This document shows, piece by piece, positions 16,601 to 24,720 of a stretch of 64,000 nucleotides of DNA. The stretch comes from a bacterium (GTDB lineage Bacteria; Planctomycetota; UBA1135; UBA2386): assembly GCA_030432695.1 (NCBI GenBank), contig JAUILN010000007.1:1-64000 (forward strand). Reading direction: 5' to 3'. The notes below the pieces were generated by a model. That model did no database searches. It was not told the origin of the DNA and worked only from the letters and a program-made list of their open reading frames with translations. Made by a program: the position numbers and the translations under genes. How positions within the stretch are numbered: the stretch's first letter is position 1; every line of letters starts with the position of its first letter.

Positions 16601-17940
16601 TCGCCGCGGTCGACGACCCCGACGCTCTGCGCACGGGCCTGCGCCGCGTGCTGGACGCCGCGTCGGTGCGACCGCTCGCGGTCGACGAGCTGGCCGCTGC
16701 CGCGACCCGACCCGCCGCGGTCGACGCGCTCACCGACGTGCTGCGCGAACACCTGACGACCGCGGCCCCCGACCTGCTGCCGCAGTGGTACGTCGCAGCC
16801 ACCGATCTCGCCGCGCGGGCGTCGCCGGCATCGCGCACCCGCCTGGTCGGCGCGGTCCTCGACCATCTCGTCGCCGTGCCCCTCGCCCACACCGACCACC
16901 GCTGGGCCCCACTGTTGATCGCGACCGGCCCGGCGCTCCCCGAGCTGCTCTGGCCCCGCCTGGCCGACCCCACGACCCGGCAGCGACTCGGGCCCGGCCT
17001 CACCGCGCGGTTCGTCGTCGACCCGAATGCCTTCACCGAGCGCTACGCCGACGCGACCGACGACCCCGATCTCAGGGCGCGGATGCTGGCCGCCGCCCAG
17101 GCTCGGGCCACATCGCATCCCGACGCGCTGCTGCGCCTGGCGAAGTCCGATCTCGACGCCGCCGACGCCGCGCTGCGCCTCGCCGCCTGGAATGCGCTGA
17201 GTCACAGCGGCAGAGCCGCCGGCGAGTTGGTAGCCGCCCGCCTCGCTGCAGCGCTCGAGCAGGGCGATGTGCCGATTCCCAGCGAGATCCTGAACGCACT
17301 CGCAGCGCTCGGCCCCGACGCCGACGCCGCGGTGCCCCTGCTGGTCAGCGCGTTCGACCGGGAGTTCCTCGTCGCCGAACAGCTCGCCTCGCTGCTCGCC
17401 GCCCTCGGCCCGCGCGGCATCACGATGCTGGAGGTGATCCGTCCGGCGGGCGTCGACCTGGTGGCCCTGCTGGTCGCGCACGCCGACGAACCGACCCTGC
17501 CCGCGTCACGGATCGCCGCCCTGCGCGCGCTCGTGCGCCTCGAAGCGAGCGGCAAGGCGGTCGCGGAACTCTGCGTCCGCGCCGTCCACTCACCCGACCC
17601 CGAGGTCCGCACCTGGTCGGGACTCCTCGCGTGCCGCGCGGTGGCGACCGAACCGACCGCGTTGCCCGCGGTCCGGACCGCGTTGGAACACTCGGACGCG
17701 CGCCAACGGATCAATGCACTCGAGGCGATCGTCCGGGTGGAGCCGCCCTCGCAGGTGGTCCCCGTCCTCGCCGAACGGCTGCTCGATCCAGCCCCGACCG
17801 TGCGGGAGGTCGCGTGCCGCGCGCTCGGTCGTCTCGGCCGACTCGCCTCACCGGCCCAGGGTGCGCTGCGCGGCCTGCTCACCGATCCGGACACCTCGGT
17901 GCGCGAAGCGGCCGCGGCGGCGCTCTCGCGGATCGACTGA
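13606..17940 (+). CDS. Very large secreted HEAT-repeat protein (1444 aa)
   Basis: Starts with ATGATG overlapping the stop of the preceding HEAT gene. A signal peptide is evident (NCALGFALLASLLPAQD). Almost the whole length is made of degenerate HEAT/PBS-lyase repeats, for example DPRPAIREAAAAALAELAPH, DDPDPGVSAAARVLAPSAGP, DDPLPSVRRALAGALRQLDA and, at the very end, DPDTSVREAAAAALSRID. No catalytic, transmembrane or carbohydrate-binding segment is evident. Expected structure: a long alpha-solenoid in the periplasm or at the surface. Ligand and function unknown. Composition is like its neighbours, so there is no sign of recent transfer. Confidence 0.82.
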   Translation: MMRRSNCALGFALLASLLPAQDRVPATQRFFDARDVSAKCTVLAEMATGGIDSAPLTPWLAELLGDPRPAIREAAAAALAELAPHAGAALPILDAHLATHDDPELQRIARALIDLIAVNRRRDATAWREELATRGAGAVPALLDALGRDRFGLAELFGPLARLVTEVDQATARRILMELRSRQAREAVEALAATLRGERCPPELRGEMLELLGQLAPVDDPRFDAVFLEALGSDDSRTRSNAARALSERLRLRPGAGVEAWLAQWRAERDPNHRQHLLQCWWDVPRVPAGLAEAIAPGMLVDGDGYPVADLVARAGTDAGVVVFRRMLESEALSRSRPRRVATRSLARYGARAVPAIEGLCAAVLEPDPEIAVEAVRALARIPSAVSTDHAGEVGSALRSAMQHPHAAVRRVAAAAAIARTEPDPPTALALLDLLDDPDPGVSAAARVLAPSAGPMLATALEPAPLGPKAARLRDALRAELSETPGTRLATIRRALACDDADVCEAVFAALARPSRALPEQGMLELLRDTLAEPRATFAAARAADVAARLGPEALPLVAELAGCARHQEPLLRDAARHALEALGPGRDVAVVEAIRTARGARRAALLELLRTPNEVAWNVVTAACGDSEPAVRAAARDAVERFLAVGSAPPTRLVDVETIAAWRERLEAARRDPPAAAETLLEIAAQAPEPICIEALALLATRTRQPDRQRRAGQVALELLRTGSAAQRDGAFGLLLQARLLEPGDWFTALCDPDPWTRRRAGLLNRLADQRPPSATLHAGLVDDPLPSVRRALAGALRQLDAAAAAPIAERFLIDGDPLVRNLSWAWFVAKERAPVRIGEAFELARRSPARAAPRNVLDVLARHPDGASLLLDVLQEEPDLWRGEAIATLHRLGRDARAALEPIRALLTEGDTDTVRHAAEAIAAMDWPADAAELRSLADPLDLLLANALDGQTDCLGAVAWLVVARGSADRATIDALRRVPGDAKVETREAVAHALLAAVDDPDALRTGLRRVLDAASVRPLAVDELAAAATRPAAVDALTDVLREHLTTAAPDLLPQWYVAATDLAARASPASRTRLVGAVLDHLVAVPLAHTDHRWAPLLIATGPALPELLWPRLADPTTRQRLGPGLTARFVVDPNAFTERYADATDDPDLRARMLAAAQARATSHPDALLRLAKSDLDAADAALRLAAWNALSHSGRAAGELVAARLAAALEQGDVPIPSEILNALAALGPDADAAVPLLVSAFDREFLVAEQLASLLAALGPRGITMLEVIRPAGVDLVALLVAHADEPTLPASRIAALRALVRLEASGKAVAELCVRAVHSPDPEVRTWSGLLACRAVATEPTALPAVRTALEHSDARQRINALEAIVRVEPPSQVVPVLAERLLDPAPTVREVACRALGRLGRLASPAQGALRGLLTDPDTSVREAAAAALSRID

Positions 17941-17951
17941 CCCGCCGCGCG

Positions 17952-18605
17952 TCACTGGTCCTCCACGATCTGCGGCCGGGTGCTCTCGAAGATCGCCAGC
18001 AGCTCCTTCTGCGCCGCGGCCTCGACGTGCAGCGCGTCCATCGAGGCCTTCAGGTCGCCGATGGCGGCGTCGAACTCGGTGTTGCGGATCTCCATGCCGG
18101 CGTGGACGGCATCGAGCTGACGCCCGTCGTAGTCCGACGGCCCACCGGTGGCGACCGCGATGAACTGCGCGAGGTGCTCGCGGAGCGCGGTCACGTGCCG
18201 CGCCGATGGAGTCCATTCTTCCGAACTCTGGCCCACGCCGAGGACGCCACCGCTCAGCACTCCCTTGCGAGCCCAATTGACCCGCGGATCGGCCAACGCG
18301 CGGTCGACGAAGTCGGCAACGATCCGTCGCACGCCCTCCGCGCCACCGAGCCGGCCATAGAGCGACTGCTCCGGAGCCTCATCGCCTACCGCTGCATCCT
18401 CGCCGCGCATCTGCCTGGTTGCGGTGATGCGTTGCTCGGCGCGCTGGTCGGCCTCGCGATTTCCCGAAGTATGGAAGCCGTCTTCCGACTCCGGCCCGCC
18501 CAGGCAGCCGCCCAACCCCAGCAGCAGCGTGCAGATCGCACAACCTGCACGCCAGCGAAGCGAGGCGGTGACGTACGGGGCGGGATCCGAGGTCGCGGTG
18601 GTCAT
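17952..18605 (-). CDS. Lipid-anchored truncated (group I-like) hemoglobin
   Basis: 217 residues. Residues 1-34 form a lipoprotein signal (CTLLLGLGGC, lipid-modified Cys34), followed by a charged linker to about residue 80. Residues 81-215 match the 2-over-2 globin family: SLYGRLGG start, a FVDRALADPRV segment, HVTALREHLAQFIAVATGG, and the proximal F8 histidine, His168, in LDAVHAGM. The position usually held by a Tyr/Phe in the B helix (FYxR) is Val here, so ligand chemistry may differ. Such globins bind O2, NO or CO, but most are cytoplasmic; this one is predicted to be membrane-anchored outside the cytoplasm. The start overlaps the stop of the AsmA-like gene (ATGA). Confidence 0.8.
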   Translation of the reverse strand: MTTATSDPAPYVTASLRWRAGCAICTLLLGLGGCLGGPESEDGFHTSGNREADQRAEQRITATRQMRGEDAAVGDEAPEQSLYGRLGGAEGVRRIVADFVDRALADPRVNWARKGVLSGGVLGVGQSSEEWTPSARHVTALREHLAQFIAVATGGPSDYDGRQLDAVHAGMEIRNTEFDAAIGDLKASMDALHVEAAAQKELLAIFESTRPQIVEDQ

Positions 18606-19747
18606 CTGGATTCGAAGTCCTGGAGCAGTTCGCCGGGTCCGAACTCCAGCGAGGGCCTGACGGAGGGCAGCCCCTGGAAGCGCGGCAGGAACGCCCGGAC
18701 GAACGCGTTGTGCAGCAGGTTGCCGATCGTGGCGAGCAGGTCGACGTTCGGATCGTCGAGGTCGCCGCGCAGCGGGATCACGGTTCCCAACTGGTCGCGG
18801 AAGCGGTTCTCGAATGCCGTGCCACCCAACCCCACCAGCGCCTCCCAGAACGTCTCGACCAGATCGAGCCCGAGGTCGCTGGCCGGATCGAAGACCTGCA
18901 GGTTGCGGAACAGCGGCTTCAGGTAGCCCTCGACCTGGCCGTGCTCGGCCTTCATCTGGACCACGAGGTCGAAGAACCCGCTCTCGAAGTCCACGTTGCC
19001 GTAGGCGCGAGCCAGGCCGTCGAGTTCGGTCACGTCGATGCCGAGCGCGCGGAGCGCGAGTTCGAAGGTCGGCCGGTAGGTGCTGGGGTCGAAGCGCAGC
19101 TGGAAGTCCAGCTCGCCGTTCTGCATGACCCGGCCCGACAGGTCGACGGTGGCGAACAGCGGTCCGCTGCGACCGGTGAGGTTGGTGAGGTTCTCCAGCC
19201 GTCCGTCGATCTCGTGCAGGAAGACGTCGACCGGAGGTTCGGTCTCGAAGGCCCGGAAGTGCACCTCCCCCTCCACCACCTCCGCCTCGTCGATCGAGAA
19301 CGGGAACAGGTCCTGGACGATCGACAGCCACGGACCACCGGCACCGGTCTGGTCGCCCCCGGAGTCGTCGGCGTCGACGAAGTTCAGCACCGGCCGCACC
19401 AATTGCAGGCGCGCCACCACGCTGCCGTCCAGGAGTGCGTCCCAGCGCACCGCGAAGTCGACCCGCTCGGCCTCGAACAGCGGCACCGGCACCGTGCCGT
19501 AGACCTTGGAGACGCGCACCTCGCGGATCGAGTAGGCGCCGCGCCAGAGGTGGAGTTCGACGTCGCCGATCGAACCGGCGAACGAGGAACTCTGCTCGAG
19601 CACGCGGTTGACGTTCCAACGCACGAAGTCGGGCAGGGCCAGGCGCGCGGCGATCAGCAGCGCGCCGAGGATCACCAGCCACTTGGTCCACTGGCGCCCG
19701 TTGCGACGACGGGGCTTCGGCGGTTGCTGGGGAGCGGAGGACGGCAT
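18602..19747 (-). CDS. AsmA/DUF748-like membrane-anchored protein
   Basis: 381 residues from ATG 19747. A basic N-terminus (KPRRRNGRQWTKW) is followed by one transmembrane helix (LVILGALLIAARLALPDF). The rest is an extended beta-rich periplasmic domain with the style of AsmA/DUF748 proteins (VSKVYGTVPVPLFEAERVDF, LQLVRPVLNFVDAD, GRSGPLFATVDLSGRVMQNG, VIPLRGDLDDPNVDLLAT). These repeating beta-groove proteins are linked to lipid or outer-membrane homeostasis. It sits between an FGE-fold protein gene (41 bases upstream) and the globin gene (overlapping), suggesting one operon for an envelope function. Family assignment is from overall pattern, not a single diagnostic motif. Confidence 0.65.
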   Translation of the reverse strand: MPSSAPQQPPKPRRRNGRQWTKWLVILGALLIAARLALPDFVRWNVNRVLEQSSSFAGSIGDVELHLWRGAYSIREVRVSKVYGTVPVPLFEAERVDFAVRWDALLDGSVVARLQLVRPVLNFVDADDSGGDQTGAGGPWLSIVQDLFPFSIDEAEVVEGEVHFRAFETEPPVDVFLHEIDGRLENLTNLTGRSGPLFATVDLSGRVMQNGELDFQLRFDPSTYRPTFELALRALGIDVTELDGLARAYGNVDFESGFFDLVVQMKAEHGQVEGYLKPLFRNLQVFDPASDLGLDLVETFWEALVGLGGTAFENRFRDQLGTVIPLRGDLDDPNVDLLATIGNLLHNAFVRAFLPRFQGLPSVRPSLEFGPGELLQDFESR

Positions 19748-19788
19748 CGCGGGCCGTCGGGGCAAGCAACGGGCATGCCCGGAGGCGA

Positions 19789-21852
19789 TCAGCGCGCGTC
19801 GGGTCGGGCGCGGTGGTCGACCGGCCAGCGACCGTCCCAGGCGCGGGGTGCGTCGAAGGACTGCTCGCGCATGCCTTCGATCCACGGGGCGAGGCCGAGG
19901 GCCTTCCGGCGTTCGTCGAGACGGGTAGGGTCCTCGACGATGGGCGCGAGCACCACCGGGCGGTCGGCGTCGAGGATCGGTTCGCCCGCGGAGTCCCGCG
20001 CGGTGAGCAGCAGGGTCCCGTAGACCTGCGGCCGCTGCTGCGCGACGCGGAGGCGGTCGGTCAGCGCGGCGAGATCGGCCGGCGACACTTCACTGCGTTC
20101 GTAGGCGGCGCGCACTCCCTGCAGGCACTGCCCGAGGAGCTCCGCGTCGACGCCATCGCGCAGCAGGACCTCCATCATGCCCGCCAATGCCCTTTCGCCG
20201 ACCACCTCCTGTGGCGGCCAACCGGCGCGCTCGACGACCGCGCGGATCAACTCGACACCCTCGGCATCGATCTTGGCCAGCAGCTCGGTGGCGCGCTGCC
20301 GCTGTTCGCCCTCGGGCATGCCCTCGGTCATGGTGCGGGCCGCCTTCTGGGTCTGTAGGAACTGCAGGAACCGCCTCGGAAACCACGTCAGCTCCTCCGG
20401 CGTGAGGTCGGCGGGCGGAGGTGCGGTGCGCACGCCGCGCGCGCTGTAGGTCTTGTAGCGATACGCACCGTCCCAGGCCCCGTAGGTCCGCACCGCGACC
20501 GGACTGAACGGGTTGGTCGGATCGTCGGCGGTCGGTTGCTTGAAGTACTCGGCACCTCCTCGGTAGCCGATCCCCGGGGCGCTCTTCCCTTCGGCGTCGC
20601 CGCGCGGCCAGTCGGGGTTGGTCGCGAAGCCGCGCGCGGCGAGCACGCCGTCGCCGTGGGTGCCTTCGAAGGCGCGGCCGCGCGGATGGCCGAGCGAGAC
20701 GACACGTTCCCACAGGCTGCCCGAGAGATCGAACGCGCCGTAGTAGGACGCCCCGTAGACCTCGCGCGTCAACGCGTCGAGTTCACGCTCACGCTCCAGG
20801 GTCGCGAGGGCGAGATCGCGTTCGTCGGTGACCACGCGCTGCACGTCGTCGGTGGTCGCGGTGCCCCAGGGGTAGTCGCCGGAAACCGGTCGCGTCGGAC
20901 CCCGCGCGGCCTTCTCGTACTCGAGTTCGGTCATCGGCCGGAGCCCGTGCCAGTCGAGCCACGCGGCGGTGTCGTCCCAGCTCACGAAGTTGCAGGGGCG
21001 GGTGGGTGCGCCGGCGATCCAGCGACCGTCGGCATCGCGCGCGATGGTGCAGGTCTCGATCTCTTCGCCTTCGAGCCCGGTGGGCGCGCGGGTCGCGACG
21101 GCCTCGGCAGGCAGGGCATTCAGCCAGGCGGCGTATTGACCTTGCGTGAGTTCACGCCGCATCACGTAGAACGCGTCGGTGCCCTTCGGCCAGGCGGCGG
21201 GGATCGGGCCCTTCTGGTCGCCGCGGTACTCGTTGGTCTCGTACCACACCGCGCCGATCTCCTTCGCGACGCGCAGCTCGGACTCGTCGTCGATCCACAG
21301 CGGACCACCGACCGCGCCGGAGTCGTCGACGCCGTGGACCGCGCCGAAGCGCACCGCGAGCGGCTGGTCGTCGCCGGCCTGGAAGGCGCCGCGGTCGACG
21401 AAGACCATGTCGATCGGCCACGCGGTGACCGTGCGTTCGGGCGCCTCGACGAGCGGCAGGGAGACCTCCCAGGCGGCGGCACCCCGGCAGCGCGCGGTCG
21501 GCTCGACGAACACGCCGAGGCCGTCCTCGGCGATGCGGATGCCGGCGGCGACCTTGCCCTGACACTGCACCGTGCGGCCGGGCGCGATGCGCAGCGGTGC
21601 ACCGCGCGGGTCCTCGCCGCGCAAGGTCAACCACACGGCGGAGTGGCGGCCGTCGAGGAACCAGGCGTTCGGCGCGAAGACCCGCAGGACGACGCGCGGG
21701 TCGCCGGCCTCGGTCAGCACCGCCGCGACCTCCGCGGTGGGCTCGCGCGGATCAGCCGCTTGCTGGGCGAAGGCTACCGGCACGAGGTAGACGAGGCACG
21801 CAGCCACCCAGGCACGGGTGGCAGGCGAGCGCGTTCGGAGCCGATCGGTCAT
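19789..21852 (-). CDS. Secreted FGE/SUMF1-fold protein lacking the catalytic cysteines
   Basis: 687 residues from ATG 21852 with a signal peptide (WVAACLVYLVPVAFAQQ). The central part, roughly residues 190-470, has the formylglycine-generating-enzyme fold: DAFYVMRRELTQGQYAAWLN, CNFVSWDDTAAWLDWHGLRP, MTELEYEKAARGP, YPWGT, GAFDLSGSLWERV and GYRGGAEYF. In true FGEs a Cys pair follows the GGSW-type motif; here that region reads RGGAEYFKQ with no cysteine. It is therefore more likely a structural or binding member of the superfamily (as PvdO and many planctomycete paralogues are) than a sulfatase activator. The C-terminal part is helical. First gene of the probable FGE-AsmA-globin operon. Confidence 0.78.
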   Translation of the reverse strand: MTDRLRTRSPATRAWVAACLVYLVPVAFAQQAADPREPTAEVAAVLTEAGDPRVVLRVFAPNAWFLDGRHSAVWLTLRGEDPRGAPLRIAPGRTVQCQGKVAAGIRIAEDGLGVFVEPTARCRGAAAWEVSLPLVEAPERTVTAWPIDMVFVDRGAFQAGDDQPLAVRFGAVHGVDDSGAVGGPLWIDDESELRVAKEIGAVWYETNEYRGDQKGPIPAAWPKGTDAFYVMRRELTQGQYAAWLNALPAEAVATRAPTGLEGEEIETCTIARDADGRWIAGAPTRPCNFVSWDDTAAWLDWHGLRPMTELEYEKAARGPTRPVSGDYPWGTATTDDVQRVVTDERDLALATLERERELDALTREVYGASYYGAFDLSGSLWERVVSLGHPRGRAFEGTHGDGVLAARGFATNPDWPRGDAEGKSAPGIGYRGGAEYFKQPTADDPTNPFSPVAVRTYGAWDGAYRYKTYSARGVRTAPPPADLTPEELTWFPRRFLQFLQTQKAARTMTEGMPEGEQRQRATELLAKIDAEGVELIRAVVERAGWPPQEVVGERALAGMMEVLLRDGVDAELLGQCLQGVRAAYERSEVSPADLAALTDRLRVAQQRPQVYGTLLLTARDSAGEPILDADRPVVLAPIVEDPTRLDERRKALGLAPWIEGMREQSFDAPRAWDGRWPVDHRARPDAR

Positions 21853-21977
21853 GCCGCCAGGATCCCCGTTCGGGCAGCGCAGCAAGTCGGGCAGTTCGCC
21901 CGTCGGCCGGACTTGTCGCCAGCTTCGCCCGCCACGAATTCACGGTTCCTCGACTGAACCCGCCCGGTGCCGACCCG

Positions 21978-22010
21978 TTGACACGAGTCACCAACCGTCT
22001 ACATCTGTAG
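21978..22010 (+). promoter_or_regulatory. Promoter with BlaI/MecI-type operator
   Basis: TTGACA at 21978-21983 is a perfect -35 hexamer. Sixteen bases later begins TACATCTGTA (22000-22009) inside the palindrome CTACATCTGTAG (21999-22010). TACAnnTGTA is the established recognition core of BlaI/MecI repressors. The operator covers the place of the -10 box, about 35 bases upstream of a BlaI-family gene, so binding should block RNA polymerase and give autorepression of the pair. Confidence 0.75.
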
Positions 22011-22042
22011 CCGACATCGCCGACCCGAGGAGCACGAACCAC

Positions 22043-22441
22043 ATGCCTCCCGAAACCAACGACCGCCCCACCGCCGCCGAGTGGAAGGTGCTGAAGATCG
22101 TCTACGAACTCGGCTCGTGTGCCGCCCGCGAGGTGGTCGAGCAGGCCCAGGAATCCGACGGCTGGTCGGCGAGCACGGTGAAGACCCTGCTGCGTCGGCT
22201 CGTCGACAAGGGCCACCTGAAGGCGCGGCGGATCGGCACGTCGTTCCTCTACCGCCCGAGCCGGCCGATCCACACCGAGCTGCGGAGTTCGGCCGACGCG
22301 CTGCTCGAGCGGGCGACCGAGGGGGCGATGGGGCCCTTGCTGCAGTACCTGGTGAAGCGCAGCCAGCTCAGCGACGAGGAGCTCGACCAGCTCCAGGAAC
22401 TGATCGACCGGCAGCGCCAGGAGGGCCGCAGCGATGGCTGA
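22043..22441 (+). CDS. BlaI/MecI-family transcriptional repressor
   Basis: 132 residues from ATG 22043, preceded by a GAGGAG Shine-Dalgarno ten bases upstream. The winged-helix domain shows the family pattern: TAAEWKVLKIVYELGSCAAR, SDGWSASTVKTLLRRLVDKG, HLKARRIGTSFLYRP. The C-terminal dimerisation part follows (ALLERATEGAMGPLLQYLVK). BlaI proteins repress beta-lactamase-type or other stress operons until a BlaR-type membrane protease triggers their removal. The next gene, overlapping by eight bases, encodes such a protease homologue, and an exact operator lies in the promoter. No beta-lactamase is present, so the inducing signal need not be an antibiotic. Confidence 0.88.
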   Translation: MPPETNDRPTAAEWKVLKIVYELGSCAAREVVEQAQESDGWSASTVKTLLRRLVDKGHLKARRIGTSFLYRPSRPIHTELRSSADALLERATEGAMGPLLQYLVKRSQLSDEELDQLQELIDRQRQEGRSDG

Positions 22442-24626
22442 ACTCTTCACGTCCCTCGATGCCTTCGCGCACGACTGGTTCGGCTGGATCCTCGCGCGCA
22501 GCGTGACGTTCGCGGTCGCCTTCGTGGTGATCGTGCCTGCGGCGCTGCTGCTCGGCCGACTGCGTTGGCTCAGCGCGCACGACGTCTCGCTGGCGCTCCT
22601 GCTGCCGGTGCTGTTGTCGTTGCTGCCGGCCGAGCAATGGCTGCCGGCGAGCTGGCCGTCGACGCTGCCGGCCGCGGTGCACGGACTGGCGGGGAGCGGC
22701 TCCGAGACGGAATCCCTGGCGGCGCCCACACCCGGTCCGCTCGAACTCCTCGCAGCCGATGGCACGCCGGTGCCCACGCTCGAGAACCCGATCCAGGGCT
22801 CGCCCGATGCACGGTTCGCGGCCGACGGACCGAGCGAGTGGTCGTTCGCTGCAGTGGGAACCGTCACGTGGGCGCTGCTCGTCTGGAGCCTGTGGTGCCT
22901 CGGCTACGCCGTCGCCCTGGTGCGCCGCCAACGCCGCGTCGAGCGCTTCCTGGTGGAGACCAGCGAGCCCGCCAACCCAGACCTTCGCACGCTGCTCGCC
23001 GACTGCCGCGCGGCCGTCGGCATCCGCCGTGAGGTGCAGCTCCGGACCTCCGACGAACTGCCGTCGCCTGCGACCACCGGCCTGCGCCGCCCCGCGGTGT
23101 TCCTGCCGCTGGGCGAGGCCGACCGACTCAGTCCCCAGCAGCTGCGCTTCGTGCTGCTGCACGAGCTCACCCACGTGCGCCGCGCCGACGTCGTCGTCGA
23201 GGGCCTGCTCCGCTGCCTGCGCGCCGCGTTCTTCTTCCACCCCGCCGCCTGGCTCACCGTTCCGCTCGTGCATCGCTGGCGCGAGCTGGCCTGTGACGAG
23301 GCGGCCCTGGCGCGGTCCGGCTCCACCGACCGCGCGCAGAGTGCCCAGGCACTCCTCACCTTCGCCGCCCCCGCGAGGGACCTCGCACGCGACCGACTCG
23401 CGGTCGCCCATCTGCTCGACCACGGAGAGACCATGAAGACCAGGATCCAGAGACTGCTCGACCCGAGCCGCCGGCCGCGCGCCGGGATCGATGCACGCGG
23501 CGTGCTGGCCGCCACCGTGTTGTGTGGCGTCGCACTGACCGCGGCGCGCGCGCAGCAGGCGGTGCAGGCGCCCGCCACACCCGAAGAGCGCCCGGCAGCG
23601 GTGCGCGACGAGACCACCGGCAAGCAGGCCGCCTCGCCCGAACAGGTCCAGATCGACGCCGCCATCCGCGCTGGAACCCGCTGGCTGCTCGACCGCCAGG
23701 AGGAGGACGGCCGCTTCGGACTCGGTGTGACGCCGCGTGACAAGCCGCGTGACCACAACGACGCGTTCACCACCGGTCTCGCGATCCAGGCGCTGCTCCC
23801 CGAGCTGCAGGGACCGGATGCCGAGCGGGTCCGCGGCGCTCTGGCCCGCGCCGCGTCCTGGCTGATCGGACAGCAGGACGACAAGGGTAAGTTCGGCGGC
23901 GACGACGGGCTGACGATGGCCTACGGCCACGCCCAGGCCCTGCGCGGCCTGTCGATGCTGCAGCAGGTCGCCCCCGCCGATCCGCTGCTCGCCGCGATCC
24001 AGAAGGGCGTGGGCTACGCGGAGTACCACCGCAACCCGTACTCCGGCTGGCGCTACCACCCGCGCGACGGCGACAACGACTCGAAGATCACCGGCCTGAT
24101 GCTGCTCGCACTGCTCGAAGCGCAGGAAGCCGGCGCCGAGCTGCCGAAGCAGACCGTCGAGCTGGGCCGCATGGTGCTCGAGGAACTCACCGACCCCGAG
24201 ACCGGCCGCACCGGCTTCGTGCAGCGCGGCTCGGAGATGTCGCGGTTCGTCTGGAAGAACGACGACTTCCCGCGCACCTACTCCGAGGAGCCGACCGCGA
24301 TCAACCTGCTGGTCTCGTTCGAGAGCGGCGACGATCTGCTGGAGTCCCGGTCCATGCAGCGCGCCGTCGGCCTGCTGGTGAACCGCCCGCCGTTGTGGAG
24401 CCGCGAGAAGGGTTCGATCGACTACTCGTACTGGCAGTACGCGGCCGAAGCCCTGCACCACCTCGAAGGCTTCCAGCGCGACCTCTGGCGCAAGCGACTC
24501 GTCACCGAACTCGCCGAGCACCAGAGCGAGGCGGGCTATTGGCCGGCAGTCGATGCCTGGAGCGCGCCCGGGATGGAGAACTGGACGACCGCTGCGGCAT
24601 TGGTCGCACTACGGTCGATCCGCTGA
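22434..24626 (+). CDS. BlaR1-like M56 peptidase fused to a squalene-cyclase/prenyltransferase-like domain
   Basis: 730 residues. The N-terminal membrane part has helices at about 22-42, 50-66 and 138-163, followed by the cytoplasmic M56 metallopeptidase domain with the zinc motif HELTH (243-247) and the downstream LACDEAAL motif. A further hydrophobic helix (GVLAATVLCGVALTAARAQ) leads to the C-terminal half. There, instead of a penicillin-binding sensor, stands an alpha-alpha barrel type domain with QW-like repeats (AGTRWLLDRQEEDGRFGLGV, ASWLIGQQDDKGKFGGDDG, EAGYWPAVDAWSAPGMENWT). Such domains bind or process isoprenoid-type ligands in other contexts. The fusion suggests signal sensing by the C-terminal barrel and proteolytic relay to BlaI. 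Confidence 0.82.
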   Translation: MAELFTSLDAFAHDWFGWILARSVTFAVAFVVIVPAALLLGRLRWLSAHDVSLALLLPVLLSLLPAEQWLPASWPSTLPAAVHGLAGSGSETESLAAPTPGPLELLAADGTPVPTLENPIQGSPDARFAADGPSEWSFAAVGTVTWALLVWSLWCLGYAVALVRRQRRVERFLVETSEPANPDLRTLLADCRAAVGIRREVQLRTSDELPSPATTGLRRPAVFLPLGEADRLSPQQLRFVLLHELTHVRRADVVVEGLLRCLRAAFFFHPAAWLTVPLVHRWRELACDEAALARSGSTDRAQSAQALLTFAAPARDLARDRLAVAHLLDHGETMKTRIQRLLDPSRRPRAGIDARGVLAATVLCGVALTAARAQQAVQAPATPEERPAAVRDETTGKQAASPEQVQIDAAIRAGTRWLLDRQEEDGRFGLGVTPRDKPRDHNDAFTTGLAIQALLPELQGPDAERVRGALARAASWLIGQQDDKGKFGGDDGLTMAYGHAQALRGLSMLQQVAPADPLLAAIQKGVGYAEYHRNPYSGWRYHPRDGDNDSKITGLMLLALLEAQEAGAELPKQTVELGRMVLEELTDPETGRTGFVQRGSEMSRFVWKNDDFPRTYSEEPTAINLLVSFESGDDLLESRSMQRAVGLLVNRPPLWSREKGSIDYSYWQYAAEALHHLEGFQRDLWRKRLVTELAEHQSEAGYWPAVDAWSAPGMENWTTAAALVALRSIR

Positions 24627-24645
24627 GACCCTCCTGGAGAGGGTC
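24627..24645. terminator. Hairpin between convergent genes
   Basis: GACCCTC (24627-24633) and GAGGGTC (24639-24645) form a 7-bp stem with a 5-base loop, immediately after the stop codon of the BlaR-like gene. No T tract follows. It is well placed as a terminator for the BlaI/BlaR operon and, read from the other side, for the convergent membrane-protein operon. Confidence 0.5.
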
Positions 24646-24720
24646 CAGCGTGACCCCTGGCACCAACGGCTCGTCACCGTGCTCGCCGACTACCGCCACT
24701 CGGATAGTCGCGCCGTCGGT

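Noticed and set aside
24646..24720. Possible further gene or RNA between the BlaR-like gene and the membrane operon
   Set aside because: Only a half copy of the GGCACC palindrome and a terminator-like hairpin; no coding potential.
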